Assembly: GCA_003024785.1 (NCBI GenBank)
Contig: PUQB01000767.1
Coordinates: 38,502-102,501 of the forward strand
Origin: Selaginella tamariscina
Lineage: Eukaryota; Streptophyta; Lycopodiopsida; Selaginellales; Selaginellaceae
Reading direction: 5' to 3'
Length of the DNA: 64,000 nt
Numbering within the stretch: position 1 is the stretch's first letter; each line of letters starts with the position of its first letter. Position numbers and translations under genes: made by a program. Of the stretch, positions 1 to 13,144 are shown in pieces. The notes beneath the pieces were generated by a model. The model was not told the DNA's origin. It ran no database searches and saw only the letters and a program-made list of their open reading frames with translations.

Positions 1-2846
1 TCCTTGTCACCTTTCCAAGTCAAAGTCAAACCCACATTCTTCCTCATTTATAAGTCATGTCAATATTCTTCCATAGCCCGACCATTTATGAGTCAAGTCA
101 ATACTCTTTCATAACCCCCATTATTTATGAGTTAAGTCAACCATTTAAGAAACAACATGGCCAGCCTTATTTCATGCACAAATGTGTTACATATTTGTTT
201 CCATGCACAATTATAATTAAATATCATTAAATTTGAGACACTTGTAATTCATTACTAAGGACATAATTCAACCGAGAACAACATATTAAGGATAATCTTC
301 TCAAAATAATATACTTACAAAAATTCTTAAGATTTTGAAGCAAGAAGAACTAATTGCCTTTGGTACTTGAAATTACAGTAGTACCATTCATCTAAATATA
401 ATACTGAGCATAAAGATCCTAATCATGGCCACCAATCTCTAGTCATTCCACACACCAAAGTTCAAGCAAACAAGTAAAATAATACATCTTCACCAAACTC
501 AAGTAGACATGTACATTCTAAGATACATGGTCCACATGTACAAAAATATTAAAGACGAAGAGTTGTGTCAACTACAAATTCTTACTTTTATACAAGAATA
601 AAGATAAGGAAGGTTTCTCAAATATTAGGTGAATATCCTTACATTATTAGTGGATATTAAAGTGGTAATTCTTTCTTACAGAGAATAATGAGGATTAGGA
701 CAATCTGGTCTCAACATTCATATTGCTCTTGCCAAACGCTACAAAGGTGCCATATATATATACACACTATACAATACATGTAAGCTCCACATGAAGGTGA
801 TTATATAACATATCTTGCATTTTAGTTCATTAAATATTATTTTAATTGGTATGGGATTCACTAACAAACACCATAAATGCTAACACCTTTATTATCTTTT
901 ATATTTACTATTCATTTGTAGACTATACATTCTTATTAATCTTCATATAATTTTATTTTTTTTTAAGTTGGACACACATTTTGACACCATTTTTGAGATT
1001 GACATCATTCATGGCGATACAATGGAATGACATTAATAAAAGATTTTAGATGATTATTGATGGTTTGGTACATGGGTTAAGAAAGTGTGTGGTAAAATAA
1101 GTAGATGTGTAAATTTATAATATTGACTTGTCGAATGGCCTCCCTTTACTTGATGGAACTTTGCCCAAGTGAATTGAGCTCATGGAGAACACATCACCCA
1201 TGCACTAAACTTGTTAAAGGCATTTTAGTCCCGTGTGTGCTCATCTTCAATGTCGCCACATTGGAAATGCTTGTAAGTGTACCACTTGAGCGAGTACATG
1301 AATTATAGAGAGTGTTCACTGAGGTCAATGTAGCTCCTATTAGAGTTATATGCCCTACTGCATCTGTGGTTGTCGATTTTACCGTCGGTATGGAAAGTAT
1401 GGTTGCACCACAAGATGACCAATATACAGTATTAAAAGGGTAGATTCACTTAGAATCCTCAAAAATCTTAAACAAAACTTATCATTAGTAATTAAAACCG
1501 ATGATTTATAATTATAAATTTAATTTGATACCGTTTAGATTCATTGAGTAGTTTTTGATTTCCATAAGAAGAATTTGATAAACAATCTCACCAATGTCTT
1601 CAATGATGAGTCACAAGGAGTTTTTTAAATAAACACTTCAAGTTGCCAGAAATATTAAGAAGTGAGAAGATAAGCTCAGCTTCATAATACTTCTTTATAA
1701 CAAAACTTATTAGCAAAGCCCATTTGTTGGTTACTAAGCTTTTATTGACTTGTGAATATAGCTTCTTTATATTAGTTAATGTCATTTGCCACAAACCTTA
1801 AGTATGATGGTATTTTATTTTTTGGACTACCAAGTTTTACCAATTCTAATTTCAAATTTTAAATTTCGCTTTCAATTTTAAGATTCATCATAAACCATAG
1901 CTACATTATTTTCTTAAAACTTTAACTCGTGAACTCTACTCAAACTTGTGAATCAAAATGTAAACATAAAATGTGTCCAACCTCCTTGTTTCATGTGGTA
2001 GTCAAATAGGTTGTCTTTATCTTTCTTAGGAATGACGAAGACCTTCACTATATAGTGGTACTAATCATCCACATGTGCCTTCTTCTTTATCTCTTTGAGA
2101 AAAATTTGCATATTTGTGCACAATGTGACCTCCTCGTTATTGTCCTTGACGATTTTTGTAGACTTTCTTCACATATTCCTTTATCATTTAGTTCATCCAT
2201 TCACTACTTGAAATCTTTGTTGGCCCTTAGAATGACATCGTTCTTAAATTTGGTAACGACCTCCGCAAATAGCTTGTTCATGACTTTCAACTTAAATTTG
2301 TGTCTTTCATCAAGGGCAATCTAGCAAGTGAGGTCCACTAATCGAATCTGAGGCACTTGTTGCAGCATTCATCAAGTTGAATCATGTAACTTTATCCATA
2401 AACTCAACACTATTCACATCTTTATTAAATGATGAAAAGTATTACCCATTATTACTATCTAATTGTTCCTCATATCCAGCTTTACCTTTTGAATGTTTGT
2501 AGGTGTCATCACTCCCTTGAATATTAGTGGATTACCTATTATTTTCATTCTAAGGATTTGCACTGAGCAAAGTTGATAACAATAATTCAATATACCCCGA
2601 ACAATATACTACTTTGGTAATGTTTTGGTTCTCATGACCTTTGGCATTCTTCATTGATTATTCTTTTGTCTTCTAAGGAGATGGACTTGGGGTAATACTC
2701 AAAGTTTTCGTATTTTTTGCACTGCGTCAAAGAATACAATCTTTGTGGTAACTTTGCTAAAAATGTGATGTGTTGCCAAGATTACACAACATAAACTTTA
2801 GTCCAATAAAATCACAGCAAGTTTTCCTCACCCTTCTACTCCAAAT
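1..2846. other. AT-rich intergenic DNA, no gene recognised
   Basis: No convincing coding frame on either strand; the open frames are short, AT-biased and lack family motifs. Near the left edge (about 45-150) a sequence resembling CATTTATGAGTCAAGTCAATA recurs about three times in degenerate form. Nothing else could be assigned. Confidence 0.6.
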
Positions 2847-2988
2847 CGTTAAGCAAGTCTAATAGTGGCTTCTTCACAAATTCGTCAACAAAAGAGCTTT
2901 CTCATGTCTTGGAGTTTCGTTAAGCAAGTCTAATAGTGGCGTCCTAATTCATTGATAAAAGAGCTTGCTCATGTCTTGGAGTTTCGTT
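2847..2988. repeat. 71-bp tandem duplication
   Basis: Two head-to-tail copies starting at 2847 and 2918. Each begins CGTTAAGCAAGTCTAATAGTGG and ends near CTCATGTCTTGGAGTTTCG. A few substitutions and small indels separate them. It is non-coding. Confidence 0.75.
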
Positions 2989-3214
2989 GCCATGTGGAAT
3001 GGGTGGATTTGGTGTAACAATTTGTGCATCATGTTGAGCGCTTCTCTTCACTTTCTAAAATAAATGGTTAAAAAAAAAATGTGAAATGTGTAAATATTGG
3101 CACTGAGGTTTGCATTTAAAACCACACTTAACATATGAAATAACACACAAACCTTTGTGCCATGGTTTTTTCATATGAACTACATCCAATGGTCACAAAA
3201 AACATATGTAAATT

Positions 3215-3560
3215 TGCACATACCTTGGCACCAAGGACTCTCAACTTAAACTTTGGCCCCAAGGAATGAAAATTATAAGAAATCCTTGATGTCGAGGATT
3301 TTTGTATATAAATGTACAATACTTAGATGACATTAAATTGACAAATCCTCGACACTGAGAATTTTTGCATATAAACGTAAAATACTAACATATCAAAGGA
3401 CACTAAATAGACAAATCCTTGGTGCCAAGGATTGTTTACATATGTTCGGGTATGATATGTTGACAGTTACATGAATTAGTTTCCAATATCCTTGGGCCGA
3501 GGTTTTCAAAAGTACATTTGAATGGGATTGGATGCTTTAAAACTATAGATGGTGCCAAGG
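3215..3560. repeat. Minisatellite built on a CCTTGG/CCAAGG palindrome
   Basis: A near-palindromic core (AATCCTTGGTGCCAAGGATT at about 3412, CCTTGGCACCAAGG at about 3222) recurs in intact or decayed form at about 3280, 3343, 3487 and 3549. AT-rich spacers of roughly 60-70 bp contain TGCATATAAACGTA-like sequence. No coding frame is conserved. The function is unknown. Confidence 0.6.
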
Positions 3561-3839
3561 TTTGTTAGGAAATGTAACAAATAAGAGAGAAATTAAGACA
3601 TAGGTTCATTTGCAATTTGCGAGACATGTGTATTTTTGTGTGTGATTGTGTGAAATACATATAAAGGCAAATATAGGGAGATGTGTGTGTGCATGTATGT
3701 ATGCGATGCAGAGACACGGATGTGGGAGGAATAGAGAATGAAATTTGCATAGAGAGAGATGTGATTGTGAAACTGTTTTAGTGATAGATTGACCAAGAAT
3801 GGTAGAGAGTGAGATTTAACGTTGAGAGTACTCTTCCAA

Positions 3840-4788
3840 TGGTCAAACTTGCATTTGGACATGTTAATGATTGTGATGATGTTTTTTAGCAATTGCATTG
3901 TATTTGTCAGGAACCATTTAAATCGGTGATGTAATTTGGTGTTCACTTTCGAAGCCTTTTGCTTCGTGCAAGGCTTAACATATCAAAATGCATTTAGTTT
4001 GGTATGTTGTGGCCAACACTTTATCAAAACCTTGTGGGACTTGTACATGCACTAGCTCCAATGACCCTTAATGATGCTCTACGGCTAACACAACGATATG
4101 AGATATCTTTTTTCCCACTTGCAGCTTTGTGTGCTCTAGTTCCACTTCATGTTGGGGATGGTCCTGCTCCAATGGAGGTTGATGCTGTTGCTGCCCGTGT
4201 ACCAAAACAAGGTTGGGGTTATGGATGTGGATATGGATGTACAATCCATTATTGGGCATGTGATGAGGTTGGACATATGTATCACCACCATCTATGTTTT
4301 CCTCAATTGATGTCCTTCATTTTGGGGTGGAGGCCTTGGCGTCAACAATGTTCAGTTGGTGCCACTGCAGTGAAAGGTCTTGAAGCAATAGATCTTTTGA
4401 AAAACGAATAATCACATGAGTAGAGGAGGGTCATGCAAATAAGTTGGTGACCCCTCTGTCTTTCTTTCAAGAAATCATCAAGGGGTTCGCTCAACACCAA
4501 TTCATTTAGTTTTTATTTTTTCAAACTTAATTTAATAACATTCAATGTTAGCTGAGACATGTTCAAGTTTGTCTTTTATTTTTCAGTCTATTGCTACATG
4601 ATACTGTCTTCATTTGTGCTGTGCGGTAGAATTAGTCTTCATTTTTATAGCACTAAACACAATCATGCTTATTTCTGGGAAGAAATTAACATAGCTGTTC
4701 ATGTGAACGGTTGTGAACTTGAGTTTCAATCTTTATGAGTGGTGCCGAATCAAGATTTTGACCTTATTCTTTGTATGGATTGGTGATA
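3840..4788 (+). pseudogene. Ty3/gypsy gag-protease remnant
   Basis: A decayed forward fragment of the same family as the full-length element at 44306-49161. The open part (about 4004-4411) reads through a gag segment with VPLHVGDGPAPMEV, a glycine-rich basic stretch and a zinc-knuckle start (CWACDEVGH-like, here YWACDEVGH). Downstream, nucleotide similarity continues over the gag-protease junction. It stops near 4788 in the region that reads GMNWL in the intact copy. Stops and frameshifts break both ends. There is no LTR, reverse transcriptase or integrase beside it, so it is an internal fragment and not a functional gene. Assignment rests on close similarity to 44930-45930 in this window. 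Confidence 0.85.
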
Positions 4789-5390
4789 ACAACTAGGTTA
4801 AGGGTTCAATTTATGAATAAACTCATTAGATTAAGAATAAAAATTGCTTAAATCTTATTCAATGGCTATCCTAAATCTTAAATCCAGATTAGGCTCACTA
4901 GGTTAACAATATGGTTAAGGGTCATTAGATAATTAAGCCCATGCATAGATAAACGATAAACTCATTAAGTTCAGATTAACAACTCATTTAAAAGTTATTA
5001 AATAGTTAAGCCTAATTTAATTATAAACTCATCAAATTAAAAATAAAAACTGGGTTAAGGGTCCAATTTAGAAATAAATTCATCAGATTAAGGACAACAA
5101 GTGGGAAGGGTTCAACTTAAGAATAAATTCATTAGGTTAAGGATAACATTTAAGTTAAGGGTTATTAAATAATTAAGCTTAAAAGTTTAAGAATAAACTC
5201 ACTAAGTTATGAATAATAATTGGGTTAAGAATCCAACTTAAAAATAAACTTATTATGGTAAGGATAAAAATTGGGTTAAGGGTTCAATTTATAAATCAAA
5301 TTAAAGATAATAAATGGGTTAAGGGTTCAATTTAGAAATCAGATTAAAGATAATAAATGGGTTAAGGGCTATTATAAGCCCACCAATGGT
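4789..5390. repeat. Degenerate tandem repeat, about 50-60 bp unit
   Basis: At least eight imperfect copies of a unit like GGGTTAAGGGTTCAATTTA followed by GAATAAACTCATTAGATTAAGGATAA. Unit length varies through small deletions. It is AT-rich and non-coding, and begins exactly where the gag remnant ends. Confidence 0.75.
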
Positions 5391-5720
5391 GGGCATGTGT
5401 AAATTTTATAATATAGCATGATTAACCTTTGTATTTACCTAACTACCTTACAATATTCCCTTGCGAAAAAATGTTTTAATCATAGACATGAGTGACCAAC
5501 AAGGATTCTTAAGCCTCAACATCTTGCACATGATATACTTAAGAATCAACTTGGCAAAGAATTTTATAGAACCAAGCTATTTCAGTAAAGTTATTGAAGT
5601 TTTGGAAAATACATTAGAACAAGGTTACTAATAGCAAGTGAAGAATTAGAAACCCTATTATTGTTAAACTTGTACGCGACTTAAATGTTTGTTGAAGTTG
5701 CATGTAATAAAAAAAGAATA

Positions 5721-5846
5721 AGTCACCTAATACCAAGCTTCTATATATTTGGGTTGGTCAGAAGTCACCTAATACCAAGCTTCTATATATTTGGGTTGGT
5801 CAGAAGTCACCTAATACCAAGCTTCTATATATTTGGGTTGGTTAGA
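5721..5846. repeat. Three near-identical 42-bp tandem repeats
   Basis: Units start at 5721, 5763 and 5805, each AGTCACCTAATACCAAGCTT plus CTATATATTTGGGTTGGTCAGA. The third differs by one base near its end. Such high identity inside otherwise decayed sequence implies recent amplification, or collapse/expansion during assembly. Confidence 0.9.
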
Positions 5847-5849
5847 AGC

Positions 5850-8110
5850 TAATCCAGCTTTTGGAGGCATTTGAGGGTCTCAAACATATTTTAATGAAAT
5901 ATTAGATATTAGTGTTGTATGTGAATGCCAAATATTGTTTAACTAATTTTAATCATTAAGACAGAATTTACATACTTAGAAATCATATCTTTAAAGATCC
6001 AATTTAAGCTTCACCAAATGTCAGAGTTTTTACCTGGTGCCACAAAGGCGGCTTGCCAGGTGCCAACCCTGGAATCCCCTCTTGGAAACCCCACGGAATC
6101 TGGTAAAATAACCCATATTAGGAACCCAAGCCTTAGGAACTCAAACCCCTAACTGACTAAGCCCACGAACGAGACTCACCTTGTGGATCAGGATACACGG
6201 ACTAGCCGAGCTTTAGGTGTCGTTCCTAGCTTAACGTGGTTGAGGCGGCCGGAGCAAGGCCTCAACCACTAATTCTGCGGAACGTGAACTCGGGCAATGT
6301 CTTTCAGCTTCCGAGCAAGTTTTCGGACCAAGGAATCTGGCTAACTCCTTGGAAGTGACGTGCCCCTATCTCAAAGGCAAGATCCTGCCAACGATAAGGA
6401 TAGTCTAACCCTAGGTGGGTTGTACCCCTGTCGTGTGGAAGTTTGGGCGGCACAACGGAGGGTTGCACCTTGACGACACAAGCTTAGCTTGCACCGGTAG
6501 GAGGTTAACGAGCTCTCTTTTGAACCCAGGAAGCCTCACTACATATACTCTACCTTATTTATGTGACGGACCCCCCCCCCCCCGTTTACCTAAATGAGTA
6601 AGTGGGCTGGCACAAAAATGCCAGCCCTTAGAGAAAATGGTTGTCCTAACCTAACCCTAGGGGGGGTATTAGGGCGTGGGTTAGGGCAACCCTAGGGTTA
6701 GGTCAACCCTAGGGGTGTCCCTAACCCTTTTTGACAAGCTATATTTAACGGAAAACCTATCTTTTGTAACGTCAAACTGGGGGAGAGTTTTCTAGAGGGT
6801 AAGTATTACCTTCGCCTAGAGTTTCTCGAGGTACCTAGTGACAGCCGGCCGGACTACCCCTAAACACCTAAGTGCACTAAGCGGGGCTGTTTCTCACTAC
6901 AACTAGGGTTCGCCACACAACTCGGTAGGTAACAACAGTCAAACCCAAAGTAAAGGGTCGAGTCATAGTAAAAACTATGACACCAAACCATCTATCTATT
7001 GATGAAAAAGTAAAAGACTGTTGAATACGCATTTACAAAGTGAGAACCTTCAAAACGTCTACAAAAAAACTAGGTCCATTATCCTACAAAATCTATTCTA
7101 AACATGAATGATGCAAAATGCCACTTGTGAGTACAATATTATGAGCCATGGCATCTAGTAAGTTTCCAATTTCCACTTAACATGCCAAATAATTTATTAA
7201 AACCACAATATATCCCGAAGGAAAAAAATAATCAATTAAATCTCATGTTACAAGTTCAAATGGTTGATCCACCTGTATCGATTCCAAAATACCAATAGAT
7301 TGTGAAAAGTTTCAAGCATGACATAAGGAACAACTTTGCACATAATGGATCACATTTTGTTGCATATTAGGTTAGCAAAAAGAATGTCAATGTTGAATAA
7401 TCATATTTATGATTCCATTTTTCATAAACATCTCAATGGTTCAGAAAACCTATGCTTGGATCCATGACTACTACTAGAGCACTAGAAAGTGAATCAACAT
7501 CCATCATACTATTTTGAACAATGTTTAGTCTCAAAGTCATAGACTTGAAGTGCTCATTTGGTAAACTAGCCTAGCAACTTATTGTTCGTCAGCAAGTTCA
7601 AAACAATTGCTCTAAAAGTGCACAAGACTCATGAAGAAGACATTTAAAAGCCCACACTACACATAAACGCTCAAGATTTAAGGCATGATGTGTTTAGGGC
7701 CTTGCAATACTCTATTCACATATGTAATGGAATGTAGAATGAACTCATCACATACTTTGGTTTATATTAAGATTCCATTAATACCAACTTCATAAGCATA
7801 TGTCTATAATATAAATAATTGAGAAAAATTTAGATAATGAAGAACTAAATACTCCCAAAGCTTATAAAAAGAAGCTTCACATTCGTCAATCTACACAAAA
7901 GAACATCCTCGGACAACAAAGTTCACAAAAGGAGCATTGACATTAGCCAAACAAGGTATAAAATGTACTAAGTATATGACCTTACCAGAAAATCCATATT
8001 ATTGTACATCTGTTAGATGAGGAAATTTAACACCTTTGGGCTTCTTCAACTTGAGCCCATATTCTTGTAACCAGATAAAAACACAACTTACTTTTATCAA
8101 CCAAAGAGTC
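5850..8110 (-). pseudogene. Reverse-strand Ty3/gypsy pol remnant (RT end to integrase), split by a solo LTR
   Basis: Read on the reverse strand from about 8110 down, broken frames resemble the end of a gypsy reverse transcriptase and RNase H (for example an aspartate-poor NVNAPFVNFVVRGCSFVWIDECEASF stretch, given here only as two partial pieces: NVNAPF and WIDECEASFYKL). Below 7400 they resemble an integrase: a zinc-finger-like HYVQSCSLCHAW and DQPFELVT before the catalytic core. Many stops and frameshifts are present. The frame is interrupted at 6019-6982 by a solo LTR and resumes toward 5850. With the decayed LTR at 8990-9697 in the same orientation it may be one old minus-strand element. 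Recognition is by motif pattern only. Confidence 0.55.
6019..6982 (-). mobile_element. Solo LTR of gypsy family 2, TSD CCAAA
   Basis: 964 bp beginning TGTCAGAGTTTTTACC and ending AAAACTATGACA, so the ends form a short TGTCA/TGACA inverted repeat. It is flanked by an exact 5-bp duplication CCAAA (6014-6018 and 6983-6987), as expected for Ty3/gypsy integration followed by LTR-LTR recombination. Related LTRs lie at 8990-9697, 42379-43088, 57913-58815 and 61806-62720. Orientation is taken from the element at 57913, whose coding strand is known. It contains a C13 run (6571-6583). Confidence 0.85.
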
Positions 8111-8989
8111 GACACATGGTAATATGTGGTTATTAAGTGGTCATTTAGCATCATCACCATGTGTGAAATCTTTCAAGATAACCTCAAGAGTCTGGCTTAG
8201 ATGCCTAAATAGCCATGAGTCGTTAAATCCCCTAAAGTGACTAACCTCAAGCCCCATAAGGATAACTCAAGCAAACTTTAGCATCATGCTCCAAGAGACC
8301 TAGACAAGCTCATGCTTTCACCAAGGAGATCTTCTCCACGCATACCCTATGGCAAAGTTAAAGCATTATCCTAACACCTTGATGAATCACCTTCACTCAA
8401 GAATACAACCCCTTTAGGAGACGAGAATCATGACCCACCATTAACCCCTAAGATTATGTGTGGCCAAGCCATACCCTAATCCTTAGGGCTAGTACTTAAT
8501 GATAGCACGAGTATGCACCATAAACAAACATGAGTGTTTTCTTAAGTAAACCCTTAAGGCTAGATTTGGACAACACTAAACACGCGACTACACAAATGCC
8601 TCACAAAAGAGCCCTTACTAATTAGCTTAAGTTGTTTTACACACCCCTAGGATGAACACCCTTAAGCAAGTGTGCTAGTTAGCAGACCCGATTATGAAAC
8701 TTAATCTCCCTTAAGCAGATGCCTAGGGCTTAACAACCTTATACAAGCACAAACACACCTACTTGTTAAGATCTTCAACCCCTAGGCGTTAAACCCATGA
8801 CATAGCCCCAAAGGTCATACCTTGGGCAATGTATCTTGTGCCATAGTGTCATCCACATATTCATGTGACCATTTCCCAAGCCTTAGGGTATCGATATAGC
8901 CTTTCAAATTCAAGAGCTACACTTGATGCCACGATTTGCTAATGCTAACCCTAAATCCTTTATTGTTAACCTTTAAGAACCTAGTAAAG
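8111..8989. other. No gene recognised; CCTTAGGG-like low-complexity DNA
   Basis: Contains many degenerate CCTTA/CTTAAG/CCTAGG words but no supported frame. By position it could be the decayed gag and leader of a minus-strand gypsy element lying between the LTR at 8990-9697 and the pol remnant below 8110. I could not confirm that from protein motifs. Confidence 0.4.
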
Positions 8990-9697
8990 AAAACCCATAT
9001 ATTAAGATCTTATGCTCATAATTGAACAAGGGCACGAACAATGCTCACATTATAAATCAAGACATGTATCCTACTTAGTTGAGAGTGTTATTTTTAACTT
9101 GACATAGAAGAAGAAGCTGAAGACAAGCCTCAATCTTTAAAGTAGCAGAATGTGTATCTTAACAAGACCCCCCATGCATGTGAATGGATTACTAGACATC
9201 TTATCCTTAAGATGTAACGTACCTCTACATGCTGGAAGTTAGGGTGGCACAAATGACGTGCCTTGACAATATTAGGCTCATGCTGACATAACCAAATACC
9301 TCTTAGTCTCTGGCATGTTTGTCACACACCTACCCTACTTAATTTACATGACAGAGGTTTTTTGTTTTATAAAATGGGCTAGCATGGAATTGTAATCTCA
9401 ATACATTTACACTTAGTGAGTTTAACCTACCCCTAAACCTTATCTTGAGGGTTTCATGGCAAACCTAGGGATAGGTTAACCTTAAGGTGTTTCTTCGAAC
9501 TCACTGAAATCTAACCAAAATACGAACAATGAAGAAAGAATTTTTTAAAAGGTTAGTTTTAGCTTCTCTTAGAATTTCTTGAAGATACCTAATGACACCT
9601 AGTTGAACTATTACTAAATACCCAAGTGTGGCATATTTTACTACATCTAGGGCTCATTAACTTCCAAAGTAAGAAAGTTGTAGTAAAAATTATGACA
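8990..9697 (-). mobile_element. Decayed LTR of gypsy family 2
   Basis: Clear similarity to 42379-43088 throughout, for example GAAGCTGAAGACAAGCCTCAA, CTACATGCTGGAAGTTAGGG and ATTTCTTGAAGATACCTAATG. It ends GTAAAAATTATGACA. The left boundary is approximate. Its position and strand fit a 5' LTR of the minus-strand pol remnant to its left. Confidence 0.65.
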
Positions 9698-9883
9698 ACT
9701 TCTTTGAGATCTTCAATACCCCTTGTTATGAACCAAGATGTTATCCAAGTACTTTGCAATTATATCTCAAATTATTCTTTTGAATTCTAAATATTGCGGA
9801 GGCAAAATATAATTAGCATACAATATTTTTTATTTTGATTTTCTCATTTTTAATATAATCATTTTGTCTCAAACTTACAGTTA

Positions 9884-9909
9884 TGCAAGTTGTAATTAAA
9901 ATGGGCATG
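9884..9909 (+). repeat. Left terminal inverted repeat, copy A
   Basis: Twenty-six bases beginning TGCAAGTTGTAATTAAAATG. One substitution (C to T) from the left terminus of copy B. Sequence homology between the copies starts here (or three bases earlier, at TTA). Confidence 0.75.
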
Positions 9910-10369
9910 TTTATAGTCCCATTTCATAATAATTAGCAATTTTAGCTATTTAATTAGCATTTTCTAATATTAAAAGAATTCCTTAAAATATTCTATTTTG
10001 TAATCGACCCTTTAATAATTATAGCATTCATGGACAAAAAATTAATAACATTATAAAAGTAAAGGTATTAAATATATAATAATATATTTAAGATTGTATG
10101 GAAAATTAAGGAAGAGCATAAGAGGTACATTATATAAATATTGATGTTGTTATTAAAATATTAATATTTAAATATAACATTAATTAAAAATTTGTAAATA
10201 TGTAGTATACAAAATACTATAATAATATAGTCAATCTTCCATATATTTTAAATTTATATAGTTAAGTAAACAATTTGGTACTATTATTAAAGAGTTTATA
10301 ATAATTATGAATATTAAATATATGATATTTTATAATTTTGTAATTGCTTTAAGCTTAGAAAACATACAT

Positions 10370-12950
10370 TCCTTGCAGTTTTATTAATCGTGACTTTATC
10401 AACGCTTCTTACATATCCACCCATATCAAATGGATTTAACATTTATAAAACATGCTGGGTCTTTTTATTGGGAGACCATGTTTTCTCTACACATCCATTA
10501 TATCTTTCGCTCTCCTTCTCATGTTGCCTTTTTTGTGGTTTGAACCATGCAACCTTAACCAACTATTTTTTGTGATTACTTCAGGCGTGTCATAATTTGA
10601 CCATCCAAATAGGCTGATTATATGACATCTGGAGTAATGAGAACCATCATTAGTTTTTGAAGATCTTGCAGTAATCAAAATATGCTTTAGGTTTTTGGTT
10701 CCTTTGTTCAACAAAGTGTGGGGTTTGCACTTCCACATCACTACTGCTTCTATGTCGTATGTGCTCAGTGTGTCATTTCAATCTCTCGCCACCTTGTTTT
10801 AGGCCAAAAAGGGTGTTGCAATTCTGTACTTGTGACAGTAGGCCCTTCTAACTCTCGAACCATAGTCTCCAATAGTCACCACATGCTTATATAGTTCTGA
10901 GTAACCAGTTGCCTTATCAGAATTCTTTGGCATCGATTTTTGAACATGCCACATATTTTTTGATGCCATCAATAATAACCTCTTGTTCCTTGAGCTGGGC
11001 ACTCAATGGAATAGGGTCTGGTTGTCCTTCTGGGAGAAGTGGCTTTCCATCCTCCCACTTTTGAAGAGCATTAAGCCCTCTTTCGGTAACCACTCCTGCT
11101 CTGATGGCCGTAACTTGTACTGCATAATAGTTATACCATCTCGTTATGGAGAAAAAATTGTAGCGGCACAAGGTGACCAACTAAAGAATCACTCCCTTCT
11201 TTTATATACTCCTTGAGAAATTTTTTGAAAGTCTGGCACCTCAGTCACAAGCAAAGCACAACTTTTTTTGGAGATGCAATTTTCAAAAAGATTCATCATA
11301 TGCGGTAAGGTAAGTGCACTTGTCCTTTTTGTAGAGTTGGAGACCTTGCTGAAGAACGCATCAATCTTCATGAGTGTGACCAACCATACTGAGCGTGATT
11401 GTTCAAACACACCTTTGGCAACAAGCATTGACAAGTATGCTAGCACATATCTAGAAAATAAAAGTAAGTATGAGCTTGAGAAACCCTTAAGTAAAATGAT
11501 TTACCTATTTTTGTTCTCGCCTGCACAATTATCCATCTATAAAAGCAAATGACGAGGAAGCTTATTTGATGTTGAGGACACATGTACACTATTTGAGCTA
11601 GATCCCTCCACTGAACTAGAACTCTCACAGGGCCATCTGTTTTTTGTGCAGGCTGCTGACAATGCCTCTCATATTCCCAAGTAGCCTCAAGTGCAGACGT
11701 GTTCATGAGAGCATTATGTAAAGGTTGAAGGTGTTGTTTCTTCACTTTGAGATCATGATAGGACTTGTTGTGAGTGGGCTTCAAGGTTTCTGAAACACAT
11801 GACCAATGACCCAATAGTGAAATTGGAGTCGCTAGACCAATGTGGAAGTGAAAAGTGTCCATATGACTCACAACGTGTCATGTGTTAGCACACCTATCAA
11901 TGAAATCGGAAGTTTCATGACATTTCCAAGGCATTTTGTGTGCAACGAGCTTTGAATGCTGGTCTTTGAATGATCCATCTTGTCATGGATCAAGCACATT
12001 ACTCTGATGGGTGTGACACAGAAAGCATGCGGTACATAGTACTGAGACCGACAAGTTTGTTGTGCAATCATGTGGGCCTCCATCTTTTTGAATGGCAGTG
12101 ATCTCCACCAAGGTTTATGCACCAGGTTTTGGGATCCTGTATATAGTGTACCAAGCTTGAAGCAGATGGCCACCTTATTAAAACCATGGATGTACTTTGA
12201 TAACCTGTGTCCGAGGCCATTCCATCAATACACCCAAATTCATGCCTTTGCTTTTGGGAGCATACGAAAGACATGTCTACATTGAGTAATTTCATTCCGG
12301 TCTGCCATCTAACAACACTTCTTCTTGCAGCAGTCAATCGTGGCAAGTTCATAACACTTTCGAAAGATGTAGGATCCACTTGCCAAAACTTGCAGGGGAA
12401 GATTTGCAACCCATGAATCGCCTTTTTCTTACAATAGGACCAATGCAAAGAACCTCTTCAAATATGGGTTGTTCTTTCGGGTTGTTATTATTGAAATCCA
12501 ACCTAGAATCAACCATCTTGTCGTCTTAATTCAAATGTTTGCCACCTCACGAGGGATCCAGGATGCAATGTGTCATTAGGTGAAACTTCTATCACAACTA
12601 CACTCATGAAGTCGGCCCCTAGTTTCTCTTCTAACAATGCTTCCATTGGATTTATAACTATGATGATGCCTCTCCAACCTCAATCTTCATGAAGAAAGAG
12701 AATCACCTCATCTATCATAGTAGGCAAGCCATCATCTAGTGAACTCATACTACTATTTGTTTGTGACTCTGCATATTCTGTGTCAGCCTTGACTTCATCC
12801 AAATTCCACAATACAGGAGAACCCTCCTCAAATTCCATTTTCGGAACCTCAACATGCTTGCAAATGGTGTTCACCATACGTACACACAAGATCCTTAGGC
12901 AATATTGTGACATGATGCATTAATCTCGAACTTCTACAGTTCCAGTGCCA
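10370..12950 (-). pseudogene. Candidate transposase (DUF7869-like), copy A, broken
   Basis: Reverse-strand frames in several phases match the copy B gene at 23165-26230 piece by piece. Visible pieces are the N-terminal acidic region (12680-12913), a CIDGMASDTGYQSTSMV segment, CLIHDKMDHSKTSI (near 12000), remains of the DNCAGENKNR motif (about 11500-11540, frameshifted) and the C-terminal region down to 10400. The GHTHEDIDAFFSKVS motif is damaged (a gap next to KIDAFFSKVS). Compared with copy B, about 380 bp are deleted between the bases equivalent to 24975 and 25358, which removes the MPHKCRTT segment. Single-base indels occur every few hundred bases. It cannot encode a working protein. Confidence 0.7.
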
Positions 12951-13144
12951 AGTATCTCGTTGTTCCGAAAAAGACATATTTTATCTTCAGTATTAAACAT
13001 ATTGTTCTGCACATAAAAATTGTGTTATTTATGATATGTTTGCAATATTTTTAAGAAATCTTAATTGCGGTGCTTAATAATATGCATGTGCCATAATACA
13101 TAATTATGTATAGGGATAATATCTCATGCTTGATTAATACAACT

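Noticed and set aside
6415..6597. Sixty-codon forward frame
   Set aside because: Falls entirely inside the solo LTR 6019-6982, on the antisense of the element.
11268..11552. Forward-strand frames over the transposase-like gene (also 23770-24009, 24589-24994, 25497-26062)
   Set aside because: Antisense shadows of the reverse-strand gene; only the reverse strand shows conserved motifs between copies.
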